DNA of 64,000 nucleotides from Gilliamella sp. B3022 (GTDB lineage Bacteria; Pseudomonadota; Gammaproteobacteria; Enterobacterales; Orbaceae): NCBI RefSeq assembly GCF_028751545.1, contig NZ_CP071867.1, positions 2,391,306 to 2,455,305 of the forward strand, read 5' to 3'. Shown piece by piece: positions 37,016 to 46,676 of this stretch (position 1 is its first letter; each line of letters starts with the position of its first letter). The notes under the pieces were generated by a model. It saw only the letters and a program-made list of their open reading frames with translations, ran no database searches and was not told where the DNA came from. The position numbers and the translations under genes were made by a program.

Positions 37016-38278
37016 ATGAAAAAATTATTAATATTTACAATGTTATGCTCTTTTTTAGGTGCATGTCAGCAGTATAGTGGACCACGCCATAATGCAGTTG
37101 TTAGAATAAAGTACTCAAAAAATACCGTAGCTAATAATAGACAAACTGTCAGTAATAGTAATTATGTATCTATCACTCAGAATCCATGGCAGTATATGAA
37201 CAATCAGATTAATGTTAATGTTCCAGAGAATAGTCGCATTAAAGCTGAAAGAGAGCGATTATTACGTGATCCTCAAGGATTTGAAACTATCGCATTGCGA
37301 TCAGAGCCATATGTTTATTATATAATTAATCAATTACGTAAAAATAATTTACCTGTTGAGTTAGCTTTAGTGCCATTAATTGAAAGTGCTTATGATCCAT
37401 TAGCGACTTCATCCGCTCAAGCTGCTGGTTTATGGCAATTTGTACCTATAACAGCAAAAGAGTACGGCTTAAAACAAAGTCATTATTTTGATGCTCGCCG
37501 TGATTTAATTGCTTCAACAAGTTCAGCCATTTCATTATTGCAAAACCTAAATGAACGCTTTAATGGCGATTGGCTATTAACTCTTGCTGCTTATAACGCT
37601 GGTGAAGGACGTGTAAGAAAAGCTATTGAAAAAAACCAAGCGAGAGGATTATCAACTGACTATTGGTCTTTAGAATTACCAAACGAAACAATGCACTATG
37701 TCCCTAAAATTTTAGCAATAGTTGATATTGTTAAAAATAATGCTCGATATGGAGTTAAATTACCTGATTGTAATTATGAGAATTCACTTGTCAGAATTGA
37801 TATAACTAAAAACATTTCCTTAGCTAAAATTGCTAAATATACAGGGCTGTCACTAAATGAGTTAACGACCTATAATGCGGGCTATGTACAACAAACCCTA
37901 AATGGTCCTTTCCATTTGCTTGTTCCACATACTCATGCGAAAAGTTTATATCAAAAATTACAAGCCGAGAATCTTGTAGCAAACGAAATAACTGAACTTT
38001 TGCAAGATATACCACATGCTCCGATGCCGTTTGAAGTTAAATCATCAGCAATTCAGCATAGTGATTTAAGTAATAAAACCGTGAGTTCAATTGTAGAGAA
38101 TAACAGCAACAATACACAAATAACCTATCAGGTGAAAGCGGGTGATAACCTCTATAGTATTGCGCAAAATTATCGAGTTAAAATTACCGATCTGCTGTTA
38201 TGGAACAAACTAAAAAATCAAAGAGTCAAAGAAGGAGATGTTTTAACAATTAACCTTGTGAATGCAAATCCAATTTAA
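37016..38278 (+). CDS. mltD: Membrane-bound lytic murein transglycosylase D
   Basis: 420 residues (E. coli 452). A lipoprotein signal with LGAC (Cys17) anchors it in the outer membrane. The SLT catalytic domain spans about 95-230, with the catalytic Glu in ALVPLIESAYDPLATSSAQAAG and with LAAYNAGEGRVRKAI near 195. C-terminal peptidoglycan binding is by one clear LysM (about 372-416, YQVKAGDNLYSIAQNYRVK). A more divergent LysM-like segment is at about 261-305. Its last 29 bp overlap the 3' end of yafD on the other strand. Confidence 0.93.
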   Translation: MKKLLIFTMLCSFLGACQQYSGPRHNAVVRIKYSKNTVANNRQTVSNSNYVSITQNPWQYMNNQINVNVPENSRIKAERERLLRDPQGFETIALRSEPYVYYIINQLRKNNLPVELALVPLIESAYDPLATSSAQAAGLWQFVPITAKEYGLKQSHYFDARRDLIASTSSAISLLQNLNERFNGDWLLTLAAYNAGEGRVRKAIEKNQARGLSTDYWSLELPNETMHYVPKILAIVDIVKNNARYGVKLPDCNYENSLVRIDITKNISLAKIAKYTGLSLNELTTYNAGYVQQTLNGPFHLLVPHTHAKSLYQKLQAENLVANEITELLQDIPHAPMPFEVKSSAIQHSDLSNKTVSSIVENNSNNTQITYQVKAGDNLYSIAQNYRVKITDLLLWNKLKNQRVKEGDVLTINLVNANPI

Positions 38279-39038
38279 AATTTACATATAGAGGATTATG
38301 ATCTGATGCATTTGTACTAATTATCTGCGCTGCATCAAGCTGTAATCCTCGATAAAAGACAAAATCTAAAGGTCTTCCCATAAATGTTTTTCGAATATCA
38401 ATGCTAAAATTTACTGATTTAAGACCAATTGAACTCACTAAATAAAATAATAAATCTAGTCGCTGTTTACTCCACGCATTAAAATCCCCTGCCAATATCA
38501 CCGGTCCATGATGCTCACTGATACGATTTAATAAAATATGCATTTGTTGGCGATAAACTTTAACTCCAATACTAAAATTGACAGCATGAATGTTTGCAAC
38601 CAATAATTGTTGGGTAGAATGTTGAATAGGGTAGATTGTTATTAACGCCGATTTAGGAACCCGAATCAGTGGTTCTTTCTCCTTAAATGACAAAATCGAT
38701 GTAGGTAAACTGTCGGTTATAGTCATAACACCTGCATAAATATCGTTTAAACAATAAGCTGGAACATGATCGGCTATTTTGTTATGTCGTGAAATAAAAT
38801 TCAATAATTGAGTAGTAGTTTGGGCTTCTTGTAGTAAAATTATTTTAGCTTTATCGGCATAAAGTTCCAAAATATTAATACATTCCGCCCTTTTTTGTTT
38901 AAAAATATTCCAAACCAAAATTGAGAAATACTCTCTATCAATCAGTGGCTTAGTAACCACTATGTGATTTTTAGGTAATATCAATTCAACATCGCTATTT
39001 CCCTGATATCTTAATGTATAATTGCGTTTTTTGAACAT
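38250..39038 (-). CDS. yafD: Endonuclease/exonuclease/phosphatase-family protein YafD
   Basis: 262 residues (E. coli YafD 266). The EEP fold is shown by ILLQEAQTTTQ (catalytic Glu, about residue 70), VILAGDFNAWSKQR (about 178) and ASDHNPLYV (about 245). The family-specific blocks FSILVWNIFKQKRAE and GRPLDFVFYRGLQLDA are kept. The substrate is not known. It starts one base after the gshA stop, so translation of gshA and yafD is probably coupled, and it converges on mltD with a 29-bp overlap. The neighbourhood of gloB, mltD, rnhA and dnaQ is conserved in enterics. Confidence 0.88.
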   Translation of the reverse strand: MFKKRNYTLRYQGNSDVELILPKNHIVVTKPLIDREYFSILVWNIFKQKRAECINILELYADKAKIILLQEAQTTTQLLNFISRHNKIADHVPAYCLNDIYAGVMTITDSLPTSILSFKEKEPLIRVPKSALITIYPIQHSTQQLLVANIHAVNFSIGVKVYRQQMHILLNRISEHHGPVILAGDFNAWSKQRLDLLFYLVSSIGLKSVNFSIDIRKTFMGRPLDFVFYRGLQLDAAQIISTNASDHNPLYVNFKLDLHSQG

Positions 39039-39039
39039 A

Positions 39040-40602
39040 TTAAATATTTGTTTTTTGTTTCACATATTCATCAAAAGATAAGGTGTCATTCTTCTCTTTA
39101 TCTTGTTGTTTTTTAATAGACAAAATGCGCTGTTGAACAAAGTCGCTATCAGTCAATATTGCTAAAGGTTCTGCTGAAAGTTGTTTTTTATATTGAGATG
39201 CGAGCACTAACCCAAATTTTGAAGTGCCTAAATCACTGATAGCTTCAAGGGTTCTAGCAGATAAAGTTAATTCAGGTTGGTCAAACATGACATCTAACTT
39301 TTCACAAACCTTTCGATATTGTTGGTGTTTATCATTATGATCCAAAACATCCGCAACTCTAAGCAGATCTTTAAATAAATTATGCCCTACTTTTGATAAT
39401 GGTTCTCGATAACTGCCACAGCCCATACCTATTTCCAATCCTGGTTTACGCCCTTCCATGATGACTCGATTCCAATTTATTTTTGAACACTCAAGTTCCT
39501 CACTACTCATTTCTGGAGCTGGCGCTAGTGCACACCAAATTAAAAATAGATCGATGAAACGAATTTGTTCTTCGGTAATACCAATAGGTGAAAAAGGATT
39601 AATATCCAAAGCTCGCACTTCAATATACTCAATACCCCCACGCATAAGAGCATCAGAAGGTGATTCTCCAGATCTTGGAACTCTTTTAGGGCGAATTGGT
39701 GCATAAAACTCATTCTCAATCTGCAAGACATTATCATTCAATTGACGATAATGACCATCTACCTTAATACCTAATTTACTAAAGTGAGGTGATTTGGTAT
39801 GTGTAGCTCGTTTAAGACCCTCAACATAAGTATCTAAATGATTGAATGTAATACCTAACTGCTTTTGAGCATTATTTGTATAGCCAATATCACTTAATCT
39901 TAACGATGTCGCATAAGGCAGATAACAATTTCCATTTGTTTGTTCAATAAAAGATTTTGCTTTTTCTGGATCTTGAATAAATGATGAACATAAAGATGGA
40001 GAGGCACCAAATAAATAAGGAATAACCCACCCAAAGCGATAATAGTTTCGAATCAAAGTAAAATAGCCTTCAGAAATTACAGCTTTACCTTCTTCAGTAT
40101 TTTTTACTCCATCTCTAGCTTGCCAAAATGCCATGGGTAATGAAAAATTATAATGAACACCTGAAATGGTTTGCATCATTGCGCCATAACGATTTTTTAA
40201 ACCTTCACGATAAACCGTTTTGAAACGCCCTTCATTCGATGATCCATATTGTGCCAAAATAATGTCATCTTCAGTTGCTACAAAACATGGCATACTTAAG
40301 GGCCACATCAACTCTTCTCCAATATTAATACTAGCGTAGCGATGCAAGTCACGCAAAAACGTTAACATGTAATCAATATTGGTATTCACTGGTGTAATGA
40401 ATTCAAGCAGTGATTCGGCAAAATCAGTTGTGATCCAAGGGTGAGTAAGTGCCGAGCCAATATTGGTTGGGAAAGGTGTTTTTGATATGGAACCATCAGG
40501 TAAAATACGTAAAGTTTCTCGCTCAACACCGCGTTGAATGCCTTGTAAAATAGTATAGTGTTTTTCTAACCAGCTAAGTGCTTTAGAAACATCAGGTATC
40601 AT
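39040..40602 (-). CDS. gshA: Glutamate-cysteine ligase
   Basis: 520 residues (E. coli 518). It joins glutamate and cysteine as the first, rate-limiting step of glutathione synthesis. Family blocks visible are [23 protein letters not shown] (22-44), [22 protein letters not shown] (about 146), [11 protein letters not shown] (about 233) and [12 protein letters not shown] (about 329-340), the last carrying active-site metal and substrate residues. There is no disruption. It is followed by yafD with a one-base gap. Upstream, 40603-40864 is free of genes. Confidence 0.95.
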   Translation of the reverse strand: MIPDVSKALSWLEKHYTILQGIQRGVERETLRILPDGSISKTPFPTNIGSALTHPWITTDFAESLLEFITPVNTNIDYMLTFLRDLHRYASINIGEELMWPLSMPCFVATEDDIILAQYGSSNEGRFKTVYREGLKNRYGAMMQTISGVHYNFSLPMAFWQARDGVKNTEEGKAVISEGYFTLIRNYYRFGWVIPYLFGASPSLCSSFIQDPEKAKSFIEQTNGNCYLPYATSLRLSDIGYTNNAQKQLGITFNHLDTYVEGLKRATHTKSPHFSKLGIKVDGHYRQLNDNVLQIENEFYAPIRPKRVPRSGESPSDALMRGGIEYIEVRALDINPFSPIGITEEQIRFIDLFLIWCALAPAPEMSSEELECSKINWNRVIMEGRKPGLEIGMGCGSYREPLSKVGHNLFKDLLRVADVLDHNDKHQQYRKVCEKLDVMFDQPELTLSARTLEAISDLGTSKFGLVLASQYKKQLSAEPLAILTDSDFVQQRILSIKKQQDKEKNDTLSFDEYVKQKTNI

Positions 40603-40812
40603 AATGTTGCGTTTCCTTAGATAAGATTGATTTTTGCCATATTAACATAAATTACAGCCTTCCATAGGCTATTTTGACAGTACATAACCAATAAATTAAT
40701 GTTTATTTTCATCAAAAAAGATCAATTCATCTATTTTTCCATAATATTAGATTTGTTAATGATAAACACGACAAATGAACATTCATCTGCTTTTCAAAAA
40801 TATAATGAGTGT

Positions 40813-40843
40813 CAATAGAGTCGATAATTTACCGACTCTATTG
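40813..40843. terminator. Hairpin downstream of hutZ
   Basis: Perfect 11-bp stem CAATAGAGTCG / CGACTCTATTG with a 9-base loop (40813-40823 and 40833-40843). It lies 22 bp beyond the hutZ stop on the reverse strand. The following U tract is weak on both strands. Confidence 0.65.
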
Positions 40844-40864
40844 TTTAAAATAATTTGTGATGTG

Positions 40865-41389
40865 CTAATTATCGCTTTGCTTTTTTTGGTTAGCAACATA
40901 AGTTTCATCGACAGGCGTTATCATTTTGTTTTGATGATCGATAAGATAGGTTTTACCGAAACCAATAACAACGCGACCTTTTATTGGTTTAATTTTAAAT
41001 AAGTTAAAATCATTCATTTCACAAAGCATATAAACCATTTTACTGACTCGTTTCGCCATTTGATCGATGACCTTCTCAAAAACATTAGAATCTTTATCAA
41101 CAATTTCAGCTATTGCTTGAGAAGTTAAACGCTTACGAGCATAAATATTTTTTGTTTTAGCTTCATCATCAATAATAATAAAAGAAATATGAGGATTTGT
41201 TTTCATATTTTGAGCATGTGGTGCTAAATTAGAAATAAGTACATAATAATCATTTCCATCAAAAAAATAAGGTGAATAGCTGGTTTCCACTTCTCCATCT
41301 TTATTTATAGTCGACAGGATAACTGTTAATACTGTTTCATGTAAGCTATCTATTGTATCTTGAACGTTATTAGTTTTGGATTCTGCCAT
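40865..41389 (-). CDS. hutZ: Heme utilization protein HutZ/HugZ
   Basis: 174 residues. Split-barrel protein of the pyridoxamine-phosphate-oxidase-like group; HutZ and HugZ bind and degrade heme to release iron. The barrel opens with TVILSTINKDGEVETSYSPYFFDGNDYYVLIS (about 21-52), followed by HAQNMKTNPHISFIIIDDEAKTKNIYARKRLT. The C-terminal part FNLFKIKPIKGRVVIGFGKTYLI is the family signature, in place of the FMN-oxidase tail. AAGGAGC precedes ATG 41389. The heme-type TonB receptor located upstream on the same strand supports this role. I see no clear Fur site directly in front of hutZ. Confidence 0.85.
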   Translation of the reverse strand: MAESKTNNVQDTIDSLHETVLTVILSTINKDGEVETSYSPYFFDGNDYYVLISNLAPHAQNMKTNPHISFIIIDDEAKTKNIYARKRLTSQAIAEIVDKDSNVFEKVIDQMAKRVSKMVYMLCEMNDFNLFKIKPIKGRVVIGFGKTYLIDHQNKMITPVDETYVANQKKQSDN

Positions 41390-41469
41390 AAAAGCTCCTT
41401 ATCTGATTTAATTGTATATTTTATTTAGCTTATTACACCATATTTTATAATATTAATTGTTTACATAAT

Positions 41470-41730
41470 TTGAAATAAAATGTTATCTGAATGAGAAATT
41501 ATAATAAAATTGCTCGTTAATGAGTTAGTTTGTAACAATTTAAGTGATCGATGTTTTGAATATTTATCTAATGCATTTGCCGTTCCATTCATTAATATAC
41601 AATCAGGTTTAGGTAATACAATCCATGCAAAAATTAAGCGCTGTTTTTTGCCTTTAGAGAATCTATTGAAAACTTAATCAAGTAACTTTTGTGCAATCTC
41701 TGGAAATAAGAAAATAATTTGAGCGACCTA
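41470..41730 (-). pseudogene. Relic of an ABC transporter ATPase
   Basis: On the reverse strand, 41661-41491 reads FSKGKKQRLIFAWIVLPKPD, then CILMNGTANALD, and ends FIIISHS. This is the C-terminal part of an ABC nucleotide-binding domain: signature (LSxGEKQR), Walker B with D-loop (DEATSALD) and H-loop (ISH). Walker B has lost its acidic residues (MNGTANALD). A stop lies just before the signature motif, and another follows the H-loop. Upstream sequence to about 41730 looks like the frameshifted preceding segment. It is a dead fragment, most like YddA/CydD-type fused transporters. It occupies the hutZ-receptor gap. Confidence 0.6.
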
Positions 41731-41780
41731 TTTTACTTTTCAATCTGAACTGGTGGCTCCCTTGTTGTTCCAAAGTTCGG

Positions 41781-43976
41781 TTAAAAATTCATTACTACAT
41801 CAACAGTAAAGTTTCTACCAGGTGCAGTTTGTAGCTCAATCGGATTGGTTACTTTTATATTATCTTGTGGATTTTTATAATAAGTACTAAACATTGGCCA
41901 CTTAAAATAACGTCGATCGAAAATATTTAATACTGACACCCTAAAAGTGATAGTTTTACTGGAATGCCAATTCAGGTAAGCATCATAAACAGCATAACCT
42001 TTAGGTTTAAATACTTCATCGCTTGCAAAATTATCTTTTGATACGCGTGTCACAGCTTTCGCAAACGTTCCAAGTATTTCAGTATCAATATTGTATTCAG
42101 GAATATGCCATTTAATCTCTACTGTACCTTGTAAAGGCATTGCCTCATTAAAATAGGATTTCTTTTTTCCGAAATTTTCAAGCTTATTACCATATTGATA
42201 AGATGCAGAAGTATTTAATGTCCAGTTACTTGAAAGCTGCCATTCGGTAGATGATTCCAATCCCCAAAGATTTACTTTTGATAAATTTTTATACATATAA
42301 TCTTTAGGTCCTACACGAATAAAGTTTTTAATAAAGTTACTATAGTCAGCCTTAAAAGCACCAAAGCTAAACCAACCATTGGAATAATCACCCCTTACCC
42401 CTACTTCGTAGGATTTAACTTTTTCGGGTTTTAAATTTGGATTAGGGATCAAATTCATCGATACTGAAGGTAAAGAAGTATATAACTGTTGAGCAGTTGG
42501 CATTTTAAAGCCTTCTGCATAGCGGGCATAAACAGAGTATTGATTTGTGATGTTAAATATTGTTCCTAATTGAGGAATCAAGCGATAAGAAGTTAATATA
42601 TGTGGCTCTTTTCCTGGAATAATAGAATAATAGTTATCAATTTCAGGCTTAATTTTATAGGTTGCATAACGTAAGCCAGGTTTAACTTGAAAACGCTCAG
42701 TAATTATATAAAACTCATCTTGCAAATAAACGTCTGCTCGTCGAGTTTTAGAATTAGCAAAATTAAATCCACCTCCGATGGTTGTTATACCATTTTTTGA
42801 ATTTTCATTACGATAATCACTGTGGGTAATATCTCCCTGGAATCCATAAACTAAATCATGTTCTGTACCGAAGAGATCAAAATTAGAACTGAATTGTAAA
42901 TCAATTTGCCAAAATTTCTCTTTATAATCATTAGTGATATAAGTATAAATGGAATTACCCTTTCTATCGATTTGTTGATGGCGAGATTTTAGGTAACGCT
43001 CTTGAGGAGAAAAAGAGATCATCGTTTTAATTTGATCTACAAAAGGAAAAACTGGAGACCAGGAGTCTTCTATCGCATAACGCTTTCTTAACTGTATTTG
43101 TGTTCTCTTAAAATCGCCATTAAAGGTACCGGATAATTGTAGACCATAATCGTATAATTGTTTAACTAAAGAGTTAGAACGGAAATTTTCAAAAGTCAAT
43201 TTCGTTTCATGATTATCATTATGAAAGACCAATTTTGATAACAAATTTTCAGTTTTAGCATCTAATGGATTCAGTTTATTACATCTGATTGCCTCTTCAC
43301 CTCGAGGACATCCCCAAATACCGCCATTCGCTTTAGCTTTTTTTAGCGTTATTTCTTGGTAGTCACGCCGACTGAAATGGATAAGTGCTTCTAAATTTTG
43401 CATCAATTCTAATGCGAGCATGCTTGTTTTCGTATTTTGATTATTTAAGCTATCATAAGCACCTTTAATTTGTACTGCATAAGGTTTATTTTTCAATACA
43501 TCCATCGGATCAATAGTTTTGAATGCAACTACTCCACCCAATGCATCAGCTCCCCATAAAACAGAACCAGGTCCACGCACAATTTCAACATTTTTAATTG
43601 TTGATAAATCGATAAAATTCCGATTACCGTCTTGTAACCCTTCGATAACCCTTGCACCATCAACTTGCAACTGTACCCGATTTCCGGCCATTCCTCGAAT
43701 TCGGATCCCGCCCAAATTGCCAAAAGGATCTGTTCCAGATGTCTGTCTATTTACTGAAATACCAGGAAGATAACGGACTAAATCTTCCATTGTTGTCATT
43801 TGATGATCATCAATAGTCTTTTTACTGATGATATCAACGGTTTCAGGAATGGTTAATTTTGCTTTTTTTTGTCGACTAGCTGTCACAGTAATCGTTTCCA
43901 ATTCATCTGTATCCGCAAATACTGGCAAGGATATTGAAGCTATAAAGAACGTTAAAAAAATATTATTTACTTTCAT
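41781..43976 (-). CDS. TonB-dependent heme/hemoglobin receptor
   Basis: 731 residues from ATG 43976; an ATG at 43994 adds six residues, and neither start has a good ribosome site. A signal peptide (MKVNNIFLTFFIASISLPVFA) is followed by the TonB box region ELETITVTASR. The plug domain (about 40-160) has MEDLVRYLPGISVNRQT, IRIRGMAGNRVQLQVDGARV and VEIVRGPGSVLWGADALGGVV. The 22-strand barrel ends in the outer-membrane signature FTVDVVMNF. Plug motifs resemble HutA/HugA/HpuB-like heme receptors. hutZ is 0.4 kb downstream and a Fur box stands upstream (44070-44088), so iron-repressed heme uptake is expected. Transport also needs TonB-ExbBD, which is not in the window. Confidence 0.9.
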   Translation of the reverse strand: MKVNNIFLTFFIASISLPVFADTDELETITVTASRQKKAKLTIPETVDIISKKTIDDHQMTTMEDLVRYLPGISVNRQTSGTDPFGNLGGIRIRGMAGNRVQLQVDGARVIEGLQDGNRNFIDLSTIKNVEIVRGPGSVLWGADALGGVVAFKTIDPMDVLKNKPYAVQIKGAYDSLNNQNTKTSMLALELMQNLEALIHFSRRDYQEITLKKAKANGGIWGCPRGEEAIRCNKLNPLDAKTENLLSKLVFHNDNHETKLTFENFRSNSLVKQLYDYGLQLSGTFNGDFKRTQIQLRKRYAIEDSWSPVFPFVDQIKTMISFSPQERYLKSRHQQIDRKGNSIYTYITNDYKEKFWQIDLQFSSNFDLFGTEHDLVYGFQGDITHSDYRNENSKNGITTIGGGFNFANSKTRRADVYLQDEFYIITERFQVKPGLRYATYKIKPEIDNYYSIIPGKEPHILTSYRLIPQLGTIFNITNQYSVYARYAEGFKMPTAQQLYTSLPSVSMNLIPNPNLKPEKVKSYEVGVRGDYSNGWFSFGAFKADYSNFIKNFIRVGPKDYMYKNLSKVNLWGLESSTEWQLSSNWTLNTSASYQYGNKLENFGKKKSYFNEAMPLQGTVEIKWHIPEYNIDTEILGTFAKAVTRVSKDNFASDEVFKPKGYAVYDAYLNWHSSKTITFRVSVLNIFDRRYFKWPMFSTYYKNPQDNIKVTNPIELQTAPGRNFTVDVVMNF

Positions 43977-44069
43977 CCTGACACCATAAAGCATATTAAT
44001 TAATGGTCCAAATTTTGATATTTATCATATTTTTCTATTAATCTAACAAATTTTTTAATGGCAATCAAT

Positions 44070-44088
44070 GATAATAATAATTATTATC
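44070..44088. promoter_or_regulatory. Fur box upstream of the heme receptor
   Basis: GATAATAATAATTATTATC differs from the consensus GATAATGATAATCATTATC at two positions and is perfectly palindromic. The symmetry extends to 25 bp (44067-44091). It lies about 95 bp before the receptor start, where Fur bound to iron would block transcription. Confidence 0.88.
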
Positions 44089-44276
44089 ATTTTTGTTTGT
44101 ATTAAATACTTGTAATGTGAAATGGATTAACAAAGAAAAGTTTAATTATAAAGATGCGCAAAAGTATGATTAAATTATTAAAATAAAAGTGTCATTACTG
44201 TTAAATTCTTTAAAATCAATAAGGAAAATAAATTTGAAGAACATTGATTAGCCATTACCGACTAATCAAAATCGAA

Positions 44277-45422
44277 TTAAATTTTTTTCGCTAGTAAAAC
44301 TAAAATTTCCATATGTGATGTATGAGGAAACATATCAAATAACTGAACTTTTAATATTTGATAATGGGTTAAATGTCTTAAATCCTCAGTTAAGGAGGTC
44401 AAATTACAGCTAGAGTATAAAACATAGTTTGGTTTAACACGTTCTAAGTATTGCATCAAATCTTTACCTGCTCCACGACGAGGAGGGTTAAGTAGTACTA
44501 AATCGGGTATATCTTGTGTCGCAATGGCGTAGTGCGTTGCATCAAGTGATTTGAATGTCAAATGTTTAAAATCTAAAATTTCTGCTGTTTTTGTTGCACA
44601 CTCTATTGCATCAGAATTAATTTCAATACCTGTTAATTTGATATCATTTGATGTAGCATTATTGACACAACTTAAACCAAAGCCCCCTACACCACAAAAA
44701 AGATCCCAAATTGAATTAATCTGCAAACTTGCAACCCATGCACTCGCTGTTTTATAGAGACTTTCTGCAATATACGTATTTGTTTGAAAAAAGCTTTTTG
44801 GCTTAATATAAAGAGGAATATGATTTAACATCATAGGTAAAAAGGCGTTATCAGTCAGAATAATTTCTTCACTGCCTTCTAAAATTGCCGCATGTTCAGG
44901 TTGAATATTGATTGAGACAACAAGAAGATTTCTAATTTTATCTTGTAATTGTTCATAAGTATTTTTTATTTTTTGAACGAATTTATCTGATTTTACAACG
45001 AACCTTAGCATATATTTATGCTCGCCATCACTGACACTCTCATTGATAATAATAAATTTTAATTCGCCTTTCCGCTTATTAATATTATAAGGTACTAAGC
45101 CTTGTTTGCGAATATAACTGCGTACAATTTTAAGAATGCTTTGCATACTGTGAGTGTAAAGAGGACAATCACACAAATCAACGTTTTCATCGCCATTTTG
45201 AATACCTAAAATCGGTTTTTCTACCGTGCCAAGCACAGCCATTTTAGCTTTATTACGGAAAGCTGTTTCGCTACCAGCAAAAGGAGATTGAACTTCCAAA
45301 GGTTTGAATGAAATTAACTGATTTAAAATTTCATTTTGTTTCATATTAAGTTGAGTGAGATATGGATATTTGATCCACTGACAAGATGAACATTTACTTT
45401 GTTGATAATAACTACATTGCAT
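44277..45422 (-). CDS. rlmC: 23S rRNA (uracil-747-C5)-methyltransferase RlmC
   Basis: 381 residues from ATG 45422 (E. coli 375). MQCSYYQQSKCSSCQWIKYPY at the N terminus contains three of the cysteines that hold the 4Fe-4S cluster; the fourth is in DLCDCPLYT (about 83-91). The SAM-binding part shows IWDLFCGVGGFGLS (about 235-248), LLNPPRRGAGKDL (about 305) and the nucleophile Cys in YSSCNLTSL (about 336). The start at 45422 is chosen over the longer frame (45449) because E. coli RlmC also begins MQC and AAAGG lies upstream. It is divergent from map with 216 bp between them. Confidence 0.92.
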   Translation of the reverse strand: MQCSYYQQSKCSSCQWIKYPYLTQLNMKQNEILNQLISFKPLEVQSPFAGSETAFRNKAKMAVLGTVEKPILGIQNGDENVDLCDCPLYTHSMQSILKIVRSYIRKQGLVPYNINKRKGELKFIIINESVSDGEHKYMLRFVVKSDKFVQKIKNTYEQLQDKIRNLLVVSINIQPEHAAILEGSEEIILTDNAFLPMMLNHIPLYIKPKSFFQTNTYIAESLYKTASAWVASLQINSIWDLFCGVGGFGLSCVNNATSNDIKLTGIEINSDAIECATKTAEILDFKHLTFKSLDATHYAIATQDIPDLVLLNPPRRGAGKDLMQYLERVKPNYVLYSSCNLTSLTEDLRHLTHYQILKVQLFDMFPHTSHMEILVLLAKKI

Positions 45423-45638
45423 CACTATATAACCTTTTTTTATAATCAATAATTATATACTTAAACTTTGCTAATAAATATTAGTTTTCAATTTTATACT
45501 AAAACACAGCATTAACCTGAAACTTCTTTACAGAAAAATTATGTATTTAATTCATTAAACTAATTTATTAATCGTGATGATTTGACGAAACAACGGTATA
45601 TGATAGGATATTGCCATGAAAATTACAGGAACACTTTA

Positions 45639-46427
45639 ATGTCTATTAAGTTAAAAACCCCCGCAGAAATTGAAAAAATGCGTGTAGCAGGTAAGCTTGC
45701 TGCTGAAGTTTTAGAAATGATTGAACCTTATGTTAAACCAGGTATTAGTACTGGTGAGCTTGATAAAATCTGTTACGAATATATTGTCAATGTTCAAAAA
45801 GCTATTCCCGCCAATATTGGTTATAGTGGTTACCAACATACTACTTGCATTTCAATCAATGATGTCGTTTGTCATGGTATTCCAAGCTTTGATAAAAAAT
45901 TAAAAGATGGGGATATTTTGAATATTGACGTAACTGTCATTAAAGATGGTTATCATGGTGATACTTCTAGAATGTATATAGCAGGTAAACCCACGGTCGC
46001 AGGTGAAAAACTTTGCCAAGTAACTCAACAAAGTTTATATGAAGCGATAAAAATTATCAAACCTGGTATTCGTCTAAAAGAAATTGGTAAGACAATTCAA
46101 AAATATGTTGATAAATTCGGTTTTTCATCAGTCCGCGAATATTGTGGGCATGGCATTGGCGAAGTATATCACGACGAACCACAAGTTCTGCATTATGATG
46201 CTGATGATGGTGGAGTGATTTTGAAGTCAGGAATGACCTTTACAATTGAACCAATGGTGAATACCGGAGGTTGGCGAACTCGCACAATGAAAGATGGTTG
46301 GACAGTAAAAACGAAAGACCGTGGACTTTCTGCCCAATATGAACATACTCTTTTAGTGACGGATAACGGTGTTGAAATTTTAACATTGCGTAGCAATGAG
46401 GATTTTCCACGAATTATTGAACATTAA
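45639..46427 (+). CDS. map: Methionine aminopeptidase, type I
   Basis: 262 residues (E. coli 264). It removes the N-terminal methionine from nascent proteins. SIKLKTPAEIEKMRVAGKLAAEVLEMI opens the pita-bread fold. Metal ligands can be placed in LNIDVTVIKDGYHGDTSRMY (two Asp), GHGIGEVYHDEPQVLH (His), FTIEPMV (Glu) and QYEHTLLV (Glu). ATG 45639 has AGGAAC eight bases upstream. The upstream 19 codons of open frame are not needed. It ends in a clear terminator. In other bacteria map is often next to rpsB, which is not the case here. Confidence 0.95.
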   Translation: MSIKLKTPAEIEKMRVAGKLAAEVLEMIEPYVKPGISTGELDKICYEYIVNVQKAIPANIGYSGYQHTTCISINDVVCHGIPSFDKKLKDGDILNIDVTVIKDGYHGDTSRMYIAGKPTVAGEKLCQVTQQSLYEAIKIIKPGIRLKEIGKTIQKYVDKFGFSSVREYCGHGIGEVYHDEPQVLHYDADDGGVILKSGMTFTIEPMVNTGGWRTRTMKDGWTVKTKDRGLSAQYEHTLLVTDNGVEILTLRSNEDFPRIIEH

Positions 46428-46435
46428 AATAAAAA

Positions 46436-46468
46436 AGATTCAACAATATTATCATTGTTGAATCTCTT
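46436..46468 (+). terminator. Terminator after map
   Basis: Perfect 12-bp stem AGATTCAACAAT (46436-46447) / ATTGTTGAATCT (46454-46465) with a 6-base loop. It is preceded by an A run that would give a U tract for the reverse strand, and followed by only a weak U tract on the forward strand. The rest of the gap to 46676 shows no gene. Confidence 0.75.
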
Positions 46469-46676
46469 CACTTCAATAAATTTATTCTGAATATCTTAGA
46501 TTTAATCTATTTCATTCCTGTTTTATTTAATCCATTAACTTTACTTTTAGATATTTTACTTTTATACAATCTTTATAAAGGTCGACACTGTCAATTTATT
46601 GTACAACCAAGGTTAAAATAGTTAAAGTAATCACATAAAAAAACAAAAAGTCATTTGGGCTTCGATTTAATGAAAA

